Positions 1-7,134 of a DNA stretch of 16,346 nucleotides are shown in pieces. The translations under genes and the position numbers were made by a program. This stretch comes from DATKMP01 sp035541775 (GTDB lineage Bacteria > Bacteroidota > Ignavibacteria > UBA10030), in NCBI GenBank assembly GCA_035541775.1, contig DATKMP010000298.1:1-16346 (forward strand), in the 5' to 3' direction. The notes below the pieces were generated by a model, which was given only the letters and a program-made list of their open reading frames with translations, searched no databases and was not told the origin of the DNA. Within the stretch, counting starts at the first letter, position 1. Every line of letters starts with the position of its first letter.

Positions 1-870
1 CTTGATGGCATCGGGATGCAGGAACATGATGCACTCACGTACCCAACAGCGGCGGATTGGATTGCCACGTACAATAAATTTTATCCGATCTGCAGTGAAA
101 TGGCTGTGACAGAATGCGACGTCAATACCAGCAGCAATACCAATTGGCCTTCTGCTGCCATTTCGGCAAAACAGGCCAACCAGTACGGACAATTATTCAA
201 ATGTTATGTCGAACGAAGTTATCGTTCCGGCCGCGGAAAAATTATCAACGTAACAAAAGATGGATTAAATGATGCATGGACATTTGTGAAATATCAATCG
301 ACTTCGTTGTGGGATACGCTGGACCAATGCAAACCGGCATTTTATGCTGTGGCACGTGTTGGACAATATTACAATATGCTCGATTCACTGCTGAAAGTCG
401 TAGATAGTTTGCATCAAACTAACTATACCACCACATCATGGGCAACACTAACATCCGTTGCTGCTTCTGCAAAAAACGCAATGATTCAGAGTTATTCTGT
501 CAGTTCCTCGGCAGATACGACATTGGGAAAATCCAAGGATAGTCTTATTGCAGCAATGGCAAACTTAACCGTTACCGGCATCAGCAACAACAGCGGTAAT
601 ATTGTTAAAACATTTTCGCTGTCGCAAAACTATCCGAACCCCTTCAACCCGACAACGAATATTGCGTTTAGTGTACCTGCGCGATCGTTCGTTTCGTTGA
701 AGATTTATAATGTGCTGGGGCAAGAAATCGCAACATTGGCGAATGAAGAATTGTCGGCTGGAAATTATACGCGCCAATGGAATGCCATCAATATTCAAAG
801 CGGCGTTTATTTCTATCGATTGCAAGCCGGCTCTTATACAGCAACGAAGAAACTTGTGCTGTTGAAGTAA
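1..870 (+). CDS. Secreted GH10-type endo-xylanase, C-terminal part, with FIVAR-like linker and T9SS sorting domain (5' end outside window)
   Basis: The frame is open from base 1 (LDGIGMQEH...), so the gene enters from the left; the ATG at 16 is internal. The first ~120 residues resemble the C-terminal half of a glycoside hydrolase family 10 barrel. DGIGMQEH matches the family's DGIGMQGH-like strand. EMAVTECDV matches the nucleophile strand (usually TELD[IV]), with the Glu at codon 112-114. A KPAFYAV stretch matches the usual KPAYxAV end of the domain. Residues ~122-185 (numbered from base 16) look like a FIVAR/helical linker with an SWATL start and alanine-rich repeats. The last ~87 residues are a T9SS type-A C-terminal sorting domain (NYPNPFNPTT, KIYNVLGQE, GVYFYRL, KKLVLLK). 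Role inferred: extracellular or surface-anchored hydrolysis of xylan-type polysaccharide. Oddity: Cys follows the nucleophile Glu where L, I or Y is usual. The T9SS domain is firm; the GH10 call is good but partial. Confidence 0.8.
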   Translation, partial: LDGIGMQEHDALTYPTAADWIATYNKFYPICSEMAVTECDVNTSSNTNWPSAAISAKQANQYGQLFKCYVERSYRSGRGKIINVTKDGLNDAWTFVKYQSTSLWDTLDQCKPAFYAVARVGQYYNMLDSLLKVVDSLHQTNYTTTSWATLTSVAASAKNAMIQSYSVSSSADTTLGKSKDSLIAAMANLTVTGISNNSGNIVKTFSLSQNYPNPFNPTTNIAFSVPARSFVSLKIYNVLGQEIATLANEELSAGNYTRQWNAINIQSGVYFYRLQAGSYTATKKLVLLK

Positions 871-875
871 TGATT

Positions 876-910
876 TAGAATATAGAATTCGGGAGATAGA
901 AGTTAGAAAA
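876..910. repeat. Five-unit degenerate 7-bp tandem repeat (TAGAANN)
   Basis: Directly after the stop at 870 there are five heptamers in perfect phase: TAGAATA (876), TAGAATT (883), CGGGAGA (890, degenerate), TAGAAGT (897) and TAGAAAA (904). The array fills the gap between the stop codon and the terminator hairpin. Function unknown; it looks like a simple-sequence repeat. Confidence 0.6.
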
Positions 911-911
911 T

Positions 912-946
912 GTGCTGGAGTAAAAAAATACTCCGGCACTTTTTTT
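912..946 (+). terminator. Rho-independent terminator between convergent genes
   Basis: An 11-bp stem pairs GTGCTGGAGTA (912-922) with TACTCCGGCAC (929-939), with one G-U wobble and an A6 loop. Seven T follow at 940-946. It ends the xylanase-like gene. On the minus strand the same stem is followed by a short T run (complement of 907-910), so it may also stop the leftward operon ending at 956. Confidence 0.85.
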
Positions 947-955
947 GTACTGATG

Positions 956-2335
956 TTAGATTCCTTCTTGCGCAATGGCGTACGAAAGAATGGCAAGTGC
1001 CGCGGCACCGAGTGCGAGTTCTCGTTCGTTCACCGTTGCTAACACATCGCTGTCGGAATGATGATAATCGAAGTAACGTTGCATATCCACCTGTAATCCG
1101 ATTGTCGGAACGTGCTGAAGCTCGAGCGGATAAAGATCGGAACCGCTATGGCCGCGAACAATTTTGTCTGCACCGATAGAATTCAACAACGGAGCAAATC
1201 GTATTAAACGTGAAAGAACGATTGTATCCGTCACACCAAAACCTCTCGGAGAAAATCCGCCGTTGTCTGTCTCGATTGCGCCAATCAATTTTTCTTGCGG
1301 GCGCCGCATATTGGCATACGCAAAACCTCCGCTCAATCCGTTCTCTTCATTCATAAACAGTACGACGCGGATGGTTCGCTTCGGATGCAAATTTAGTTCT
1401 TTCATCAATCGCAGCATCTCAAGTGTGTGGGCAACACCGGCACCATCATCCTGTGCACCCTGGCCCTTATCCCAGCTGTCCAGATGTGCGCCGACAAGAA
1501 GAACTTCTCTGGGCAACTCCGAACCGGTGATCTCGCCGATGACATTTGCGGATTCAACATCTGGCAGCATGCGGCATCCAAGATTCAATGACACAACGAC
1601 AGATTTCTTTTGCGAGATTTCCTTGTCCAGTACATCTGCATCGTTGGTGCTGATGGCAGCGGCGGGGATTTTTGTAACTGTGGAATCGTACACCATCTGT
1701 CCTGTGTGCGGAACATTGTCGAGACGTGTGGACATCGAGCGCACAAGCACCGCAACGGCGCCATATCTTGCAGCTTCAGTTGCTCCGTGTCCGCGTTGGT
1801 CGACCGCAAGTCCGTATGCAGTTCCGGTATGATAGATCGAACGATCCATCGGGCGATTGAAGAAAACAATTTTGCCTTTTACATGTTCGCCCTGTGCTTT
1901 CAATTCCTCCCACGATTTTATTTGAACAACTTCCGCACGGATTCCATTCTTCGATGTTCCAATACTTCCGCCGAGAGCACAGAGATGCAGCGAAACTTTC
2001 TTTTTCCGATCGACAGAATATGAACCTTCTTCATGCCCGCGAATCCAGTGCGGTACCATCACCGGTTCTGTGTGCACATTCTGAAATCCGAGGTCTTGCA
2101 TTTTCTTCGTTGCCCACGCAACTGCTTTGGCTGCCTGCGGCGAACCGGCAATGCGAGCACCAACGTTGGTACAAAGATCAGCCAGCATACCGTATGCTCG
2201 ATTTTCCATAAGCGCCGTCGTCGCAATTTTTTGAGCTATCGAATCATATGCTGCGGGATACGCCTGCTGAGCGCTGAGAGATGAGGAACAAATTCCAATG
2301 ACAATAATCGATATAATATAAAAATATAACTTCAC
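956..2335 (-). CDS. Exported M28-family metallopeptidase (carboxypeptidase Q-like)
   Basis: 459 aa. A signal peptide (hydrophobic residues ~4-20, likely cleavage after SLSA at 22) is followed by a propeptide-like segment, a PA-type insert (~135-250, with YGAVAVLVRS) and the M28 di-zinc core. Likely metal and catalytic residues are H284 and D286 (AHLDSWD), D297 (AQDDGAG), E330/E331 (MNEENG), D357 (ETDNGG) and H425/H426 (YHHSDSD). The layout matches the carboxypeptidase Q/PGCP branch, which cleaves dipeptides or N-terminal residues outside the cytoplasm. Substrate here is unknown. The start is GTG at 2335: it keeps the signal peptide and is preceded by an AAGGAA ribosome site that overlaps the end of the upstream SDR gene, 4 bp away. 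Last gene of the leftward cluster; the terminator at 912-946 lies just beyond. Confidence 0.9.
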   Translation of the reverse strand: MKLYFYIISIIVIGICSSSLSAQQAYPAAYDSIAQKIATTALMENRAYGMLADLCTNVGARIAGSPQAAKAVAWATKKMQDLGFQNVHTEPVMVPHWIRGHEEGSYSVDRKKKVSLHLCALGGSIGTSKNGIRAEVVQIKSWEELKAQGEHVKGKIVFFNRPMDRSIYHTGTAYGLAVDQRGHGATEAARYGAVAVLVRSMSTRLDNVPHTGQMVYDSTVTKIPAAAISTNDADVLDKEISQKKSVVVSLNLGCRMLPDVESANVIGEITGSELPREVLLVGAHLDSWDKGQGAQDDGAGVAHTLEMLRLMKELNLHPKRTIRVVLFMNEENGLSGGFAYANMRRPQEKLIGAIETDNGGFSPRGFGVTDTIVLSRLIRFAPLLNSIGADKIVRGHSGSDLYPLELQHVPTIGLQVDMQRYFDYHHSDSDVLATVNERELALGAAALAILSYAIAQEGI

Positions 2336-2339
2336 TTGA

Positions 2340-3116
2340 TTATTTTTCCTTATGCATAAATCTAACCATGCGCATAATCATTCCATGCGATGCAAATCGT
2401 GTTGACCATACGCCAAGTTTATTCATGAATCCCGGTACGACAACACGCTTGCCGTTCATCAATGCACGGTACCCGGCGGCAGCGACATCGCTGGAATTCA
2501 TCACGGCCATTCTGCGGAACAACTGCGTGTTCGCCATGTTCGCGCGTGCTTGAAAATTTGTATCCGTCGGTCCCGGGCACAATGTTGTAACAGTGATACC
2601 GCTTGTTCGAACTTCCTCGCTGAGTGCTTCTGAAAAACTCAACACGAATGCTTTCGTTGCGTAATACATCGCCATCTCCGGGCCGGGCTGAAATGCTGCA
2701 GTGGATGCGACATTCAAAATTATTCCGTTCTTATGTTCGATCATCTTCGGCAGCAACAATCGCGTGAGATGCACAAGCGATGTGATGTTCACCTGAATCA
2801 TTTCCAGTACATCGGTTTCGTTCATCTCCGAAAAATATCCTCTCCATCCAAAGCCCGCATTGTTCACAAGAACATCGATGAAAATATTTTTTGCACGGAT
2901 TGAATCATAAATCTCTTTTGCTGCTGAAGGAAGCGATAAATCTTTTGAAAGAATATCAATTTGAATATGATATTTCGTTTCCCAATCACTTTTTATTTGC
3001 TGAAGCTTGGTTTCATTCCTTGCCACGAGTACAAGATTGTATTCATGCTTTGCAAATATTTCTGCGAGGTCATATCCGATGCCGCCGGACGCGCCGGTGA
3101 TAAGTACTGTCTTCAT
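2340..3116 (-). CDS. Short-chain dehydrogenase/reductase (SDR), classical type
   Basis: 258 aa, the usual size for a classical SDR. It shows the Rossmann nucleotide motif TGASGGIG (7-14), NNAG (85-88), the structural Asn in VN (110), catalytic Ser138, and Tyr151/Lys155 in a YxxxK motif with the normal 13-residue Ser-Tyr spacing, then PGPTDT (181-186). An Arg after the second strand (VARN, 32-34) fits NADPH preference. No signal peptide, so it is cytoplasmic, unlike the other products of this cluster. Resembles the DltE/YqjQ-like SDR group; substrate not predictable. It lies 2 bp downstream of the M64 gene and 4 bp upstream of the M28 gene, so it is very likely co-transcribed and translationally coupled. 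Confidence 0.9.
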   Translation of the reverse strand: MKTVLITGASGGIGYDLAEIFAKHEYNLVLVARNETKLQQIKSDWETKYHIQIDILSKDLSLPSAAKEIYDSIRAKNIFIDVLVNNAGFGWRGYFSEMNETDVLEMIQVNITSLVHLTRLLLPKMIEHKNGIILNVASTAAFQPGPEMAMYYATKAFVLSFSEALSEEVRTSGITVTTLCPGPTDTNFQARANMANTQLFRRMAVMNSSDVAAAGYRALMNGKRVVVPGFMNKLGVWSTRFASHGMIMRMVRFMHKEK

Positions 3117-3118
3117 TT

Positions 3119-4555
3119 TTATTTAATAAACAATTCGATCATTCGTTCGATGGCGGCAGCGCACACAGGATCGTAATCGACCGGATTGAGTGCAAACATT
3201 TTGCAATCGACCGACGGACGATACATGCCGGTGGATAAATATCCGGCACCTTCGAATGCACCGACTTTTCCAGCAATCGCCGTGTCTTTAATAATTTCTT
3301 GGGAACGTTTCAACAGTGATTCGCGCTTTGCATAATAGTCATTTGCCAGCCGGTCGAGTTTCCCGCGCAGCGTTTCGATGCTGTCATATTCTTCTTTGTG
3401 CCATGGCGTCGGAATTGAAATTCCCGGTGTCACTAAATTTTTCCATTTCAATTTATCGAAAGATGCTGCGCGTGTGATGTTCGGTTCCCATGGTTCAATT
3501 CCTTTGGGATACATGTCGTTGTACGAAGTCTGCGATGTGTAATATTCATCTGCCAGCCCGCCGAAGCAATGGCCGAATTCATGCACGTAAACATAATCGT
3601 GCTCCCAATCCTGTCCGGGCTGTACAGCGTTCGTAAAGCATGTCGTGTATAAATTAAAAATACCGCCTCCGCCGTAGCGGTTATCGTTCACAAGAATCGT
3701 GATGAAATCGTACGGCGCTGCGTCGGCAATATCACGTAGTGCACGGTTGTCTTCGGTCAACACATACCGTGCGGAACCGAACGTGTTGTACATCGTTCCG
3801 AGCGCGGTATTTTTCCAGATGTTTTTATCGGGAATGTCGATGCCGGATTCTTCCGAAATCACTTCCATAGCGCGCACGTTGAAATCTTTTTTATGTTTCT
3901 TGAACGGCTGATACGAGAATAATGTTTCGGTGAAGTGTTTTACATCGGCGCGATATTTTTCTATATCTTTTTTTGAATACCCGTCACCGAGAATAAGAAT
4001 ATCGACTTTCTTTTCTGACGGACCGTTGATCATCACATCGAACACGTTGAATGCATTCGTTCGTTTTTCTGTATTGACGACGGTCGGGTCGTTCGGATCG
4101 ATCACGGTAGAAAATATTTCCCGAAACGCCATCGTCTCGCCGGCAGCAACAAACTTATCGCGGCGTGACAACGAAACGAGAACTTTGTTTTTCGGAAATG
4201 GAAACCGCACCGTCTCGTGAAATGTTTTTGTGACGCCGTTGATGGCATCGTCCGTTGTCTGCCATTCATCGAACACACAGCAAAAACCGCGCGAGTAAAT
4301 AACGGTATTGGTTTTCACGTCGATGACTTTGACAAAGTATTCGCCGAGATTCAACGGATCCAACAATTGCGTTTTACTGCCCGGCCATTCGCCTTCTTTG
4401 TACACTTTATCTAATGCCATTTCTTCATGGCCTTTGGTACCGGTGTGATAATAATCCACGCGCATCGTTCCAACGGTAAAATATGTATCGAACGATTGCC
4501 CGAATGCAAACGATGACAGCATCACCATCATCAAAAAACACATAATCTGTTTCAT
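3119..4555 (-). CDS. Exported M64-family (IgA protease-type) zinc metallopeptidase
   Basis: 478 aa from the preferred ATG at 4555, with a signal peptide (KQIMCFLMMVMLSSFAFG, cut near FG/QS). An N-terminal beta-rich domain contains the FDEWQTTDDA stretch typical of M64 N-domains. The peptidase domain starts near KKVDILILGDGYS and contains the zinc site HEFGH (residues 325-329 of this start) followed by GGLADEYY, which fits the family's extended zinc motif. M64 includes the Clostridium ramosum IgA protease, but most members have unknown targets. Start choice: an in-frame ATG at 4588 overlaps the upstream stop (ATGA, 4585-4588), but its upstream ribosome site is weak. The ATG at 4555 has AAAAAAGGA about 6 nt upstream and gives a normal signal peptide. 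A 4588 start would add 11 residues and cannot be excluded. Confidence 0.88.
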   Translation of the reverse strand: MKQIMCFLMMVMLSSFAFGQSFDTYFTVGTMRVDYYHTGTKGHEEMALDKVYKEGEWPGSKTQLLDPLNLGEYFVKVIDVKTNTVIYSRGFCCVFDEWQTTDDAINGVTKTFHETVRFPFPKNKVLVSLSRRDKFVAAGETMAFREIFSTVIDPNDPTVVNTEKRTNAFNVFDVMINGPSEKKVDILILGDGYSKKDIEKYRADVKHFTETLFSYQPFKKHKKDFNVRAMEVISEESGIDIPDKNIWKNTALGTMYNTFGSARYVLTEDNRALRDIADAAPYDFITILVNDNRYGGGGIFNLYTTCFTNAVQPGQDWEHDYVYVHEFGHCFGGLADEYYTSQTSYNDMYPKGIEPWEPNITRAASFDKLKWKNLVTPGISIPTPWHKEEYDSIETLRGKLDRLANDYYAKRESLLKRSQEIIKDTAIAGKVGAFEGAGYLSTGMYRPSVDCKMFALNPVDYDPVCAAAIERMIELFIK

Positions 4556-4584
4556 AGAGATTCCTTTTTTATGAAAAATATTTT

Positions 4585-5544
4585 TCATTCACTCTCGACT
4601 CCGGCGTACTCCATAATATCTTTTGGAACACGCGGCTCATTAGCAAAAAATTCTTTCGGTTTCTTCTGTGTGATCGCCCAATGATCGAGCCACGAAATTC
4701 CCCATCCGCCGGTGTACGTATCCGGTGTTTGATATGCCGGATCCTGCACCGCATGTTCTATCGAAATAAAATTATATCCTTCGGCGCGAATCATCGCGCA
4801 CAGGTTTGAAATATAAAATGAGTTGAGTCGGTTGGAATGGATGAGCAGAATCTGCCGGATATTTCTTCCGAATAATTTTTGCGACTGTCCTTCCCAGTAA
4901 CGAACTTTCGCACGCATATAATCGATGTACCGTTTTCCGATTTCATTCGTCATAGCTGAATCGTTTTTTCCGTATGCACGATCGAATGCTGCGGAAAAAA
5001 TCCATTCGCCATTGTCGATCGTTACCGGAGCTACGCGATAACCGCGTTGGCGAAGAAATGTATCGATGGAATCACGCTTACCTAACGTTGTTCCGACATG
5101 AAGAAACGGATGCCGGAACCATCGTGGCCGCGCACCGGTTAATTCTGTAATCGTGCGTTCGCCTTTAATAATCTCTGTCTCATATTCCTCTACCGGTGTC
5201 GTGCTTGCGCTTTTGTGTGAGTATGTGTGATTGCCCAATTCTATGCCGCCGTCGATCCACCGTTTCAGCGTGGAGACGCGTGCAGGATCGCGAACGCCGT
5301 TCACTTCTAATTTTATTTCGTTCACAAATGCGACAACAGGAATATGTTCGTTCGCAATATTTCCCACCAATCTGCTGACGATGGAATCCATCTGCGCATC
5401 GGAAACAAGATGTGAACTGTTTATAGGAAGATCATCGAACGTTACAGCCATTTCTTTGTTTGCTCCGGCAGTTTGTGCTTGTATGATATCAAAAGAAAAA
5501 ATCAACACAACTATTGCCGCCAAAATGTACCGAATGCTTTTCAT
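4585..5544 (-). CDS. Exported polysaccharide deacetylase (NodB homology domain, CE4-like)
   Basis: 319 aa with a signal peptide (IRYILAAIVVLIFSFDIIQA, cut near residue 23). NodB motifs occur in order: TFDD (35-38, catalytic base and metal Asp), HTYSH (106-110, metal His pair), FRHPFLH (143-149), IDNGEW (176-181) and LLIHSN (233-238, catalytic His). All expected metal and catalytic residues are visible, so the enzyme is probably active. It should remove N- or O-acetyl groups from an envelope or extracellular glycan; which one is not shown. GGAAG about 7 nt upstream supports the ATG at 5544. It ends inside the possible upstream start of the M64 gene (ATGA overlap) and lies 59 bp after the preceding gene of the cluster; that gap is mostly an 8-bp tandem repeat. 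Confidence 0.88.
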   Translation of the reverse strand: MKSIRYILAAIVVLIFSFDIIQAQTAGANKEMAVTFDDLPINSSHLVSDAQMDSIVSRLVGNIANEHIPVVAFVNEIKLEVNGVRDPARVSTLKRWIDGGIELGNHTYSHKSASTTPVEEYETEIIKGERTITELTGARPRWFRHPFLHVGTTLGKRDSIDTFLRQRGYRVAPVTIDNGEWIFSAAFDRAYGKNDSAMTNEIGKRYIDYMRAKVRYWEGQSQKLFGRNIRQILLIHSNRLNSFYISNLCAMIRAEGYNFISIEHAVQDPAYQTPDTYTGGWGISWLDHWAITQKKPKEFFANEPRVPKDIMEYAGVESE

Positions 5545-5563
5545 GCGATCACTTCCATAACAT

Positions 5564-5602
5564 AACGACTTAAAGACTCAATGACTCATCACTCAACGAC
5601 TC
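5564..5602. repeat. Five-unit degenerate 8-bp tandem repeat (AANGACTC)
   Basis: Units on the plus strand are AACGACTT (5564), AAAGACTC (5572), AATGACTC (5580), ATCACTC (5588, one base short) and AACGACTC (5595). The array lies wholly inside the 59-bp gap between the stop of the asparagine-synthetase-like gene and the start of the deacetylase gene. It resembles the 7-bp array at 876-910 in size and location. Confidence 0.65.
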
Positions 5603-5603
5603 A

Positions 5604-6884
5604 CTACGTTTTCTGTTGTTTCTTTTTTGCCGCAGGGAACAACACGTTGTTTAATATCAAACGGTAGCCGGGAGAATTTTTATGCAGCGATAAATCTGTC
5701 GGCGGCGCGCCGACAATGTGCTGGTAATCTTCCGGGTCGTGGCCGCCGTACCATGTGAATGTGCCGCGCCCGAAGTTGCCGTGAATATATTTTACTTCTT
5801 CCGTTCCTTCTCGTTCGGCAAGAATCGTCACGCTGCGTTTAATAATAGATTTTTTAAATGCCGTCGTCTGGCCCATAAATCCTTTGATGATGTTGACGTG
5901 ATCCTGTGTTAGCATGGTCGGCACGGGATCGTACTTCGCGGAAAATTCAAACAGCGTAAAATAATCCGTGTTCGGATCGCGAATCGGCGGCGGGTCGCTG
6001 GGCGGAATATCGATATCGGAATATTCGTAACGGAACGGATTCATATCCAGCTTAAAATTTTCGAACGCAAGTGTTTTGCTGAAATCCAATTTCGATTGTG
6101 CGTTCGGATCGGGCGGGTCGCCGTCGAACATCACATCGCAAATATCTACATTCTCTGCTGCAAGCGCAATGTCGTAGCTGTCCGTGGCGGAACACATTGC
6201 AAACATAAATCCGCCGTTGCCGATAAAATCTTTGATGGCGCGTGCAACTGCTTTTTTTTCTTCCGAAACTTTTTTGAAGCCGAGCTTCTTCGCTTCCTGC
6301 TCGTAACTCATTTGCTGCTGAATATACCACGGCGCGTTGCGGTAGTTGCCGTAAAACTTTCCGTACTGTCCCGTAAAATCTTCGTGATGCAAATGCAGCC
6401 AGTCGTATTCCGATAATTTTCCGCCGAGCACTTCGTCGTCCCACACTTTCGTGTACGGAATTTCCGCGTACTCCAGCGCCATTGTTACGGCATCGTCCCA
6501 CGGATTGAACGTTGGCGGAACATACACGGCAATCTTCGGCGCCTTTTCCAATTTTTCGATGTCCATATTATTGTCGTCGCGTTCGATGTCTGCAATGATG
6601 GATGCCGCTTCGGTTGCAGCAAGCGCTTCAAACGAAACGCCGCGCACGCGGCACTCGCGTGCAAGCACGTCGCTGTAATCCGCCATAAACGAGCCGCCGC
6701 GATAATTGAGCAGCCAATCTACCGTGCCGTGTTTGGCAATGACCCAGTACGCAACGCCGTACGCTTTCAGATGATCCGTTTGTTTTAGATCCATGGGAAT
6801 GAGCAACTTGGACTGCGCGTGAACAAGCGTGCACGCACATAACACGATGATGCTGTAAAATATGAAAAGCCGACGCAGTTTCAT
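5604..6884 (-). CDS. Exported conserved protein of the family often labelled 'asparagine synthetase B' in Bacteroidota-group genomes; function unknown
   Basis: 426 aa with a signal peptide (FIFYSIIVLCACTLVHA, cut before QSK). The mature start KLLIPMDLKQTDHLKAYG and the WLLNYRGGSF motif (57-66) are, from memory, the signature of a periplasmic family that databases often call asparagine synthetase B. I see no AsnB hallmarks: there is no N-terminal Cys2 glutaminase and no SGGxDS ATP loop. A central GGFMFAMCSATDSYDIAL stretch (224-241) is reminiscent of a glutamine-amidotransferase-like fold with a buried Cys231, and HLHHEDF (164-170) and WYGGHDPEDY (378-387) are likely conserved sites. These fold remarks are inference. 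First gene of the leftward cluster with peptidases and a deacetylase, so a role in envelope processing is plausible. Only a weak GAAGC ribosome site precedes the ATG. Confidence 0.75.
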   Translation of the reverse strand: MKLRRLFIFYSIIVLCACTLVHAQSKLLIPMDLKQTDHLKAYGVAYWVIAKHGTVDWLLNYRGGSFMADYSDVLARECRVRGVSFEALAATEAASIIADIERDDNNMDIEKLEKAPKIAVYVPPTFNPWDDAVTMALEYAEIPYTKVWDDEVLGGKLSEYDWLHLHHEDFTGQYGKFYGNYRNAPWYIQQQMSYEQEAKKLGFKKVSEEKKAVARAIKDFIGNGGFMFAMCSATDSYDIALAAENVDICDVMFDGDPPDPNAQSKLDFSKTLAFENFKLDMNPFRYEYSDIDIPPSDPPPIRDPNTDYFTLFEFSAKYDPVPTMLTQDHVNIIKGFMGQTTAFKKSIIKRSVTILAEREGTEEVKYIHGNFGRGTFTWYGGHDPEDYQHIVGAPPTDLSLHKNSPGYRLILNNVLFPAAKKKQQKT

Positions 6885-6921
6885 GCTTCAGCAATATACA
6901 AAAGTTTTTGCGGAGAGGAAT

Positions 6922-6936
6922 AACCTTGTCAAGGTT
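6922..6936. promoter_or_regulatory. Perfect palindrome AACCTTG-T-CAAGGTT, possible operator
   Basis: A 15-bp perfect inverted repeat (7-bp arms, one central base) is centred 45 bp upstream of the start of the five-gene leftward cluster. On the minus strand it contains TTGACA, a perfect -35 hexamer, but no good -10 lies 16-18 bp away. A TATATTGC stretch lies 28 bp further on, next to the start codon. A regulator binding site is inferred from symmetry and position only. Confidence 0.35.
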
Positions 6937-6969
6937 TGTGAGAATTTAAAATTTATTGAATATCACTAA

Positions 6970-7053
6970 GAATATTACGCCAGCATTGCACGCGCCGAGC
7001 AAGCGTTCCGTAAAGAATTTGAACGCCAGCGATTATTAGAAAAACTGAAATGA
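6970..7053 (+). pseudogene. Possible decayed coding remnant (27 codons, no start)
   Basis: Between a stop at 6967-6969 and a stop at 7051-7053, plus-strand frame 1 encodes a charged, helix-like peptide (EYYASIARAEQAF, then RKEFERQRLLEKLK). Its G+C-richer codons contrast with the A+T-rich flanks. The same frame is also open upstream of the stop from an ATG at 6883. I do not recognise the family. It may be the tail of a gene lost by deletion, or chance. Confidence 0.22.
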
Positions 7054-7134
7054 TAAACAAGCGATGATGCTTTGTGTTTCCAGATTACCCACCCAAAGTG
7101 GATTCTTTTTAAAGTGGTAAACGTACAAAGTAAT

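Noticed and set aside
876..5602. Tandem arrays at 876-910 and 5564-5602 considered as CRISPR
   Set aside because: Units are 7-8 bp and contiguous with no spacers, and no cas genes are present.
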